The position numbers were made by a program, and so were the translations under genes. Shown here piece after piece: positions 59,481-64,000 of a stretch of DNA of 64,000 nucleotides. The stretch is taken from contig JACKAV010000009.1 of NCBI GenBank assembly GCA_020634895.1, positions 62,001 through 126,000 on the forward strand, read 5' to 3'. The DNA is from Anaerolineales bacterium (GTDB lineage Bacteria > Chloroflexota > Anaerolineae > Anaerolineales > Villigracilaceae). The notes beneath the pieces are model-generated. The model worked only from the letters and a program-made list of their open reading frames with translations, was not told where the DNA came from and made no database searches. The first letter of the stretch is position 1. Each line of letters begins with the position of its first letter.

Positions 59481-60947
59481 ATGAAACGTCAATACTTAAT
59501 TGCGATCCTTGCACTGCTCCTCCCCGCTCTGGTTCGCGGACTGTGGTTCTATCACGGCTTACCGTCGACCCGACCTGAGATTTCCACGCCTGATTACGCT
59601 TCATTTACAAGACCACAAGTTGCAGTCAGCACGCCTGATCTGGAAAATGTTCAGGAATTGGGCGGAACCGTTTTAATAGACGGCTATCACGGCAATCAGT
59701 TCATGTTGAATGAGATCGACTCGTTCACGAACGCCATCCGCCTGCGCGGCGGGACAGTGGAAACAGTCACCGATTCGACCGCATTGGAACTTCAACTTAA
59801 ATCTGCAAGCGCGTTCGTTACCATTTCGCCAAGCGTTACGTTCTCACCATACGAAGCGCTGCTGCTCAAGAAATTTGCAGACCGTGGCGGCAGGATTCTT
59901 GTCTTCGCTGATGCAACCCGCATCTCGCTTTATTACGATTACATCAGCGGCAACCCCATTGCCTATGGAGATGCAAACGCCGCCAACTCCCTGCTGAAAC
60001 AGTTCGATATTTCCATTAACAGTGATTATCTCTACAACACCAAAAAGAATGAAGGCAACTTCCGCAATGTGCTATTCGATAAATTCGGCAAAAGCGAATT
60101 GACCTTTGGCTTGAGCGAAGTGGCGCTGTACGGCACGCGCTCGGTCGAATCGACTTCGGGTCTGGTTCTGCTTCAGGGAACAAGTTCCACGCTCTCATCT
60201 TCGGACGATGCGCACAATCCCAATGCTGGCGGCGCTGTGTTAAGTGCCGACGGCAACGTGGCGGCATTCGGTGACTTTACATTCCTATCCACGCCGTATA
60301 ACACGTACACCGACAATGCCACCCTCATCCAAAACCTTGCAGATTTTGCGTTATCCAGCGAGCGAACACCAAGCCTCACACTTTTCCCATATCTGTTCAC
60401 GCAACAGACGGTTCAGGTCTATCTCGCGCCGGATATAGAAAAGACCCCGGAAGTTGTTACCGCGTTGGGAAGTTTGCAATCGGCAATGTCGCTTCTCAAT
60501 TTGAAGGTTGAATTTGTGGATAAACTCCCCTCTTCCGGCGATACGATCATAATTGGTTTGTTCGACTCAACGGATGACTTCGATGTGTTTTTGAAAAGAG
60601 CCGATGTTGAGATCAACGATCAAAAAATAGATACCGTCACATTTGGTGAAGTGGTGAAGTCCGGAAACGGCTTGGTGCTTTTCGACGCGGGCAAAAAAGG
60701 AAACACACTTGTCCTGCTTGCGAATACCACAGAAGACGCCATCTCCCTGCTTGGCGTGATGGGATACGGCACGCTCGATAGCTGTTTGATGAGCGATAAC
60801 GTTGCCGTGTGCAGTGTCGGGTACAGCGACTATTCCTCCGATGCCTACAGTGAAGACACGTATAGTGACTCAAGCGGTACGGGCGATACAACCACCACAG
60901 AAACAGTTGAACCAACTCCAGAGGCACAGCCAACGCCAAGCGGATAA
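59481..60947 (+). CDS. DUF4350-like exported protein
   Basis: A 488-residue protein with an N-terminal hydrophobic segment (YLIAILALLLPALVRGLWFY). Residues 60-290 resemble DUF4350: LIDGYHGNQFMLNEIDSF, LKKFADRGGRILVFAD and a later AAFGDFTFLSTPYN. The last 50 residues are Ser/Thr/Pro/Asp-rich. DUF4350 proteins are often linked to MoxR/vWA or ABC-type membrane clusters, but here only SppA is near. Probably extracytoplasmic; function unknown. Confidence 0.65.
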   Translation: MKRQYLIAILALLLPALVRGLWFYHGLPSTRPEISTPDYASFTRPQVAVSTPDLENVQELGGTVLIDGYHGNQFMLNEIDSFTNAIRLRGGTVETVTDSTALELQLKSASAFVTISPSVTFSPYEALLLKKFADRGGRILVFADATRISLYYDYISGNPIAYGDANAANSLLKQFDISINSDYLYNTKKNEGNFRNVLFDKFGKSELTFGLSEVALYGTRSVESTSGLVLLQGTSSTLSSSDDAHNPNAGGAVLSADGNVAAFGDFTFLSTPYNTYTDNATLIQNLADFALSSERTPSLTLFPYLFTQQTVQVYLAPDIEKTPEVVTALGSLQSAMSLLNLKVEFVDKLPSSGDTIIIGLFDSTDDFDVFLKRADVEINDQKIDTVTFGEVVKSGNGLVLFDAGKKGNTLVLLANTTEDAISLLGVMGYGTLDSCLMSDNVAVCSVGYSDYSSDAYSEDTYSDSSGTGDTTTTETVEPTPEAQPTPSG

Positions 60948-60950
60948 GTC

Positions 60951-60985
60951 AAAGTCCCCGAGCATGAAATGTTCGGGGACTTTTC
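60951..60985 (+). terminator. Terminator of the sppA operon
   Basis: 14-bp stem with one G-T pair (60951-60964 with 60970-60983), 5-base loop, TTTT. Confidence 0.8.
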
Positions 60986-61021
60986 ATTGACAAAACCTCC
61001 GCGATAATTTACATTCGCTTC

Positions 61022-63100
61022 ATGCCAAGCCTCAGCCTGCTTCAGCGTCAGATCATCGAATCGCCCCTCGACTCTCGTCTCTTCGTCTCCGGTGTGACGG
61101 GTACAGGCAAAACCACCGCCGGCGTCGAACGGATTCATTTCCTGCTTGAGCAGGGCATCCCCGCGGATTCGATTCTTCTGCTCACGCCACAGCGGACTCT
61201 CCAGGAGCCTTATCTCGATCTGCTGGAAAGTCCCAACCGGATGGCTGGCGGCGAAGTGACGCCCGCCACGATTGGCGGTTTGGCTCGCCGCATGTGTGAC
61301 CTGTTCTGGTCACTCGCAGCGGAAAAAGCCGGCTTTCGAAACCCAGACCAGCCGCCCATCTTCCTTACGCTGGAGACAGCTCAATACTACATGGCACATC
61401 TTGTCCGCCCATTGATCGAAGAACGCGGATATTTCGAATCAGTCACCATCAATCGCAACCGTTTATATTCCCAGATCATTGACAACCTGAACAAAGCCGC
61501 CATCGTCGGCTTTCCGCATACCGAGATCGGCGCGCGGTTGGATTCAGCTTGGTTCGGCGACCCCGCCCAGCGGCGCATCTACGCCGACGCACAGGAATGC
61601 GCGAATCTTTTCCGTCAATATTGCCTTGACCATAACCTGCTCGACTTTTCACTTCAACTTGAGATATTCACAAACATCCTCTGGCGCGATGAACGATCGC
61701 GCTCATATCTCACTCAGACCTATCGTCACCTCATATATGACAACGTGGAAGAAGACGTCACCAGTTCGCATGACATCGTCCACGAGTGGCTGGCGGAATT
61801 CGACTCGGCGCTGCTGCTTTACGATCAGGCGGCAGGGTATCGCAAATTTCTGGGCGGCGATCCAGAAAGCGGCTTGGCATTGAGCCGTGATTGTGATCAA
61901 GTCATCGAATTGAATGAGTCGTTCGTCTCATCGGAAAATATCATCCAACTATCCAACGCGTTGGTATCCGCTGTCACCGAACAGGAGATCATGGAAGCTG
62001 GTGAAAGCGCGTCTGCGATGGAATTCATCATGACGCATTTTCACCCGGAGATGTTGGATGAAGTTGTGGAGCGGATCCGTTCGCTGCTCGAGGCTGGGAC
62101 GCCGCCATCGGAGATCGTTATCCTCGCGCCGTATCTTTCCGACTCGCTGCGTTTCTCGATCACGAACAGACTCAACATCGCAGAAATCCCCTGGCGCAGC
62201 AACCGACCATCTCGTTCCCTGCGAGACGAAACCGCCAGCAAAACCTTGTTGACTCTTGCCGCGCTCGCGCATCCGCATTGGAATGTTCAACCGAATAAAT
62301 TCGACGTATCACATGCATTGATGTTCGCATTGGGCACGGACCTGATCCGCGCTCAATTGCTGACGGACATTGTTTACAGTCAACGTGAACTTCGGCTTTC
62401 CGCGTTCGATATCATCAAACCAGAAACGCAGGAACGCATCACCTACTCGCTCGGCTCGCGCTATACGTTACTGCGCGAATGGATCGAGAATTACCGCGCG
62501 TCTGAACCTTTGCCGTTCGATTTCTTCCTGCGGAAATTTTTCGGTGAAGTGTTATCCCAGCCTGAGTATGGTTTTCATTCCGATCTCGACTCCGTGCGGA
62601 TCGCCGCAAGCCTCGTTGAATCGGTCAAGAAATTCAGGAATGCGATGGAACCCGCGCTGGAAAATGACATGGACTTGGGCGTGGAATACATCACCATGCT
62701 GCAGGACGGCGTCATCGCCGCACAGTATCTCGAGTCATGGCGAAGCGAAGACAAAGATGCCGTATTGGTCGCACCCGCCTACACCTTCCTGATGATGAAC
62801 CGTCCCGCCGCGTTTCAATTCTGGCTCGACCCCGGCTCGGACGGCTGGTCGCAGCGCGTGTCGCAGCCGCTCACCCATCCCTATGTCCTTTCACGATACT
62901 GGGAACCGGGACGCATCTGGCAGGACTCTGACGAAGTGGAAATGGAAATAGAAACGCTCGCACGCCTCACGGGCGGACTTTTAGCCCGCTGCCGCGAAAA
63001 GATTTTTCTTGCCCTTTCAGACCTCGGCGCATCCGGCTTCGAGCAGCGTGGAAAATTACTAAGAGCATTTCAGAAGGTGCTGCAAAGCCAGGCTGGGTAA
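61022..63100 (+). CDS. UvrD-like (SF1) helicase-family protein, possibly AddB-like
   Basis: A 692-residue protein with an SF1 helicase N-terminus. Walker A is SGVTGTGKTTAGVER, and motif Ia-like ILLLTPQRTL follows. The Walker B position reads HLIYDNVEED, where active UvrD-type enzymes have DExxD, so the catalytic glutamate seems to be asparagine. A CDQVIELNESFVSSENII motif IV stretch is kept. The C-terminal third lacks clear motif VI arginines or a nuclease domain. It may be a degenerate partner like AddB. No addA or recB gene is in the window. Confidence 0.65.
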   Translation: MPSLSLLQRQIIESPLDSRLFVSGVTGTGKTTAGVERIHFLLEQGIPADSILLLTPQRTLQEPYLDLLESPNRMAGGEVTPATIGGLARRMCDLFWSLAAEKAGFRNPDQPPIFLTLETAQYYMAHLVRPLIEERGYFESVTINRNRLYSQIIDNLNKAAIVGFPHTEIGARLDSAWFGDPAQRRIYADAQECANLFRQYCLDHNLLDFSLQLEIFTNILWRDERSRSYLTQTYRHLIYDNVEEDVTSSHDIVHEWLAEFDSALLLYDQAAGYRKFLGGDPESGLALSRDCDQVIELNESFVSSENIIQLSNALVSAVTEQEIMEAGESASAMEFIMTHFHPEMLDEVVERIRSLLEAGTPPSEIVILAPYLSDSLRFSITNRLNIAEIPWRSNRPSRSLRDETASKTLLTLAALAHPHWNVQPNKFDVSHALMFALGTDLIRAQLLTDIVYSQRELRLSAFDIIKPETQERITYSLGSRYTLLREWIENYRASEPLPFDFFLRKFFGEVLSQPEYGFHSDLDSVRIAASLVESVKKFRNAMEPALENDMDLGVEYITMLQDGVIAAQYLESWRSEDKDAVLVAPAYTFLMMNRPAAFQFWLDPGSDGWSQRVSQPLTHPYVLSRYWEPGRIWQDSDEVEMEIETLARLTGGLLARCREKIFLALSDLGASGFEQRGKLLRAFQKVLQSQAG

Positions 63101-63124
63101 AACAAAAGGAAATTGGGAATTTTC

Positions 63125-64000
63125 ATGAATATCCGAAAACGACCTTTGATCATCGCAAGCGTGTTTTTATTTGCGCTTTCCCTGTTCATTCGCTACCAAA
63201 TATTGGGTTTCCAAAACCTCGATATGGTCCGGCTGCGTGAATGGTATGACTTTCTCCTTCACAACGGCTACAAAGGTCTTGCGAATGGAGAGTTCTCAAA
63301 TTACCCGCCTCTTTATCTTTATCTATTATTTTTCGCTACCCTTCTTAATAAATGGATCGATCCATTTACAGCCATCAAACTTATCCCAACAGCTTTCGAC
63401 CTGATCTCATTGGTTGCTGTTTACAAGATCGCCCGCGTCAAATATGACGGGGACAAGCCATACCTGATCGCATCTGCGTTTTTCCTCCTGCCGACCGTTA
63501 TGTATAACAGTTCAGGCTGGGGGCAAATAGACGGCATGTACGGCGCGTTTTTGCTAATCTGCTTTTACTTTCTCCTCACAGAACGTCCCTTTTGGGCAAT
63601 GGTCGCGTTCGGACTTGGCTTTTCCATCAAGGCACAGTCCATTTTTATTCTGCCCTTTCTGGGAATCATGTTCCTCAGAAAACGAATCCGATGGTACGAC
63701 TTTCTCATTGTGCCAGTCGTCTATCTTATTCTCGCGCTGCCGACTGTCATGCTTGGGCGGAGTTGGGAAAGCATTCTGTTCCTTTATGTGGGGCAGGCAC
63801 AACAATTCAGCGAACTTGCGCGTTATGTCCCGAACTTATACATCCTATTGGTGGGACAACCGCTTCATCCCGCCTTCGAGATCGGCATGACCATCTTCGC
63901 AGTCTGCATGTTTGCATGGGCATGGGTCAATTGGAAAGCCAAAACACCAGTTACACAGAAACAGCTTGCGCTTACCGCATTGGCAAGCGCGGCACTCGTT
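63125..64000 (+). CDS. GT-C-type membrane glycosyltransferase (3' end outside window)
   Basis: The first 292 codons of a polytopic membrane protein, open to the window edge. It has the GT-C style of lipid-linked-sugar transferases: LFIRYQILG helix 1, an outside loop with NYPPLYLYLLF, and GWGQIDGMYGAF, a motif seen in bacterial and archaeal mannosyltransferase-like proteins. About seven or more membrane helices are visible. Donor is probably a polyprenyl-phosphate sugar. The start at 63125 is 24 bases after the helicase stop. Confidence 0.75.
   Translation, partial: MNIRKRPLIIASVFLFALSLFIRYQILGFQNLDMVRLREWYDFLLHNGYKGLANGEFSNYPPLYLYLLFFATLLNKWIDPFTAIKLIPTAFDLISLVAVYKIARVKYDGDKPYLIASAFFLLPTVMYNSSGWGQIDGMYGAFLLICFYFLLTERPFWAMVAFGLGFSIKAQSIFILPFLGIMFLRKRIRWYDFLIVPVVYLILALPTVMLGRSWESILFLYVGQAQQFSELARYVPNLYILLVGQPLHPAFEIGMTIFAVCMFAWAWVNWKAKTPVTQKQLALTALASAALV

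Noticed and set aside
1..64000. CRISPR arrays, tRNA or rRNA genes
   Set aside because: No regularly spaced repeats, no cloverleaf-type sequence and no rRNA segments were recognised by eye. A tRNAscan or Infernal run would be decisive.

Overview
The window reads as a chromosome segment of a Chloroflexota bacterium, most likely class Anaerolineae. This is an inference from gene content: many lipoproteins with Thr/Pro-rich linkers, NBR1-Ig-like and SH3b lipoproteins, an EF-G paralogue, TIR-membrane-propeller proteins, and an actinobacterial-style CysO/Mec/CysM cysteine cluster. No rRNA, tRNA, CRISPR array, prophage or intact insertion sequence was found. Genes are tightly packed on both strands, with intrinsic terminators at many convergent ends. 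The first and last genes are cut by the window edges.

Layout. 1-9.8 kb: metallophosphoesterase (partial), ParB-like protein, DapA-family aldolase, LipM, a saccharopine-dehydrogenase-like protein, a MetB-type enzyme, a cNMP/PP2C phosphatase with a deoxynucleoside kinase, small membrane and lipoproteins, and a hotdog thioesterase. 10-15.3 kb: a glycosyltransferase, a membrane-propeller pair and a TIR-FGE protein. 15.4-19.8 kb: a minus-strand sulfur cluster (cysM, mec, tusA, dsrE2-like, cysO, moeZ) with a structured leader and a second sulfur carrier upstream. 19.9-26 kb: EF-G paralogue, a membrane thioredoxin with an in-frame UGA at the first position of its CxxC motif, a methyltransferase, a phosphomutase-like enzyme, a HEAT-repeat protein and an SH3b lipoprotein. 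26.3-29.5 kb: pyruvate dehydrogenase E1 alpha, E1 beta and E2. 29.6-39.2 kb: two very large secreted repeat proteins around a TIR-WD40 protein, plus a MITE-like element. 39.3-41.7 kb: polyamine genes (speD and two aminopropyltransferases). 41.9-48.4 kb: PlsC, two MFS transporters, a methyltransferase, HemW and a lipoprotein. 48.5-58.5 kb: PpdK, a response regulator, a hydrolase, an exonuclease, a CCA-adding-type enzyme, HPRT, thymidine kinase and L31/L27/L21. 58.6-64 kb: SppA, a DUF4350-like protein, an SF1 helicase-like protein and a GT-C glycosyltransferase (partial).

How the genes connect. LipM is expected to supply octanoyl groups that become the lipoyl cofactor on the E2 lysine. The cys cluster has all parts of sulfur-carrier-dependent cysteine synthesis plus two sulfur-relay proteins. 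SpeD and the aminopropyltransferases make a complete aminopropyl-transfer branch. L21-L27-L31 form one operon.

Most notable observations: the probable selenocysteine thioredoxin (UxxC) with a hairpin at SECIS distance; a CysO-type carrier whose diglycine end is covered by a repeat-encoded tail beside a JAMM protease; ribosomal protein L31 fused to a domain resembling the RNA polymerase alpha C-terminal domain; an antisense-oriented terminator inside the hemW coding region; and a structured cysM leader with a possible pseudoknot.
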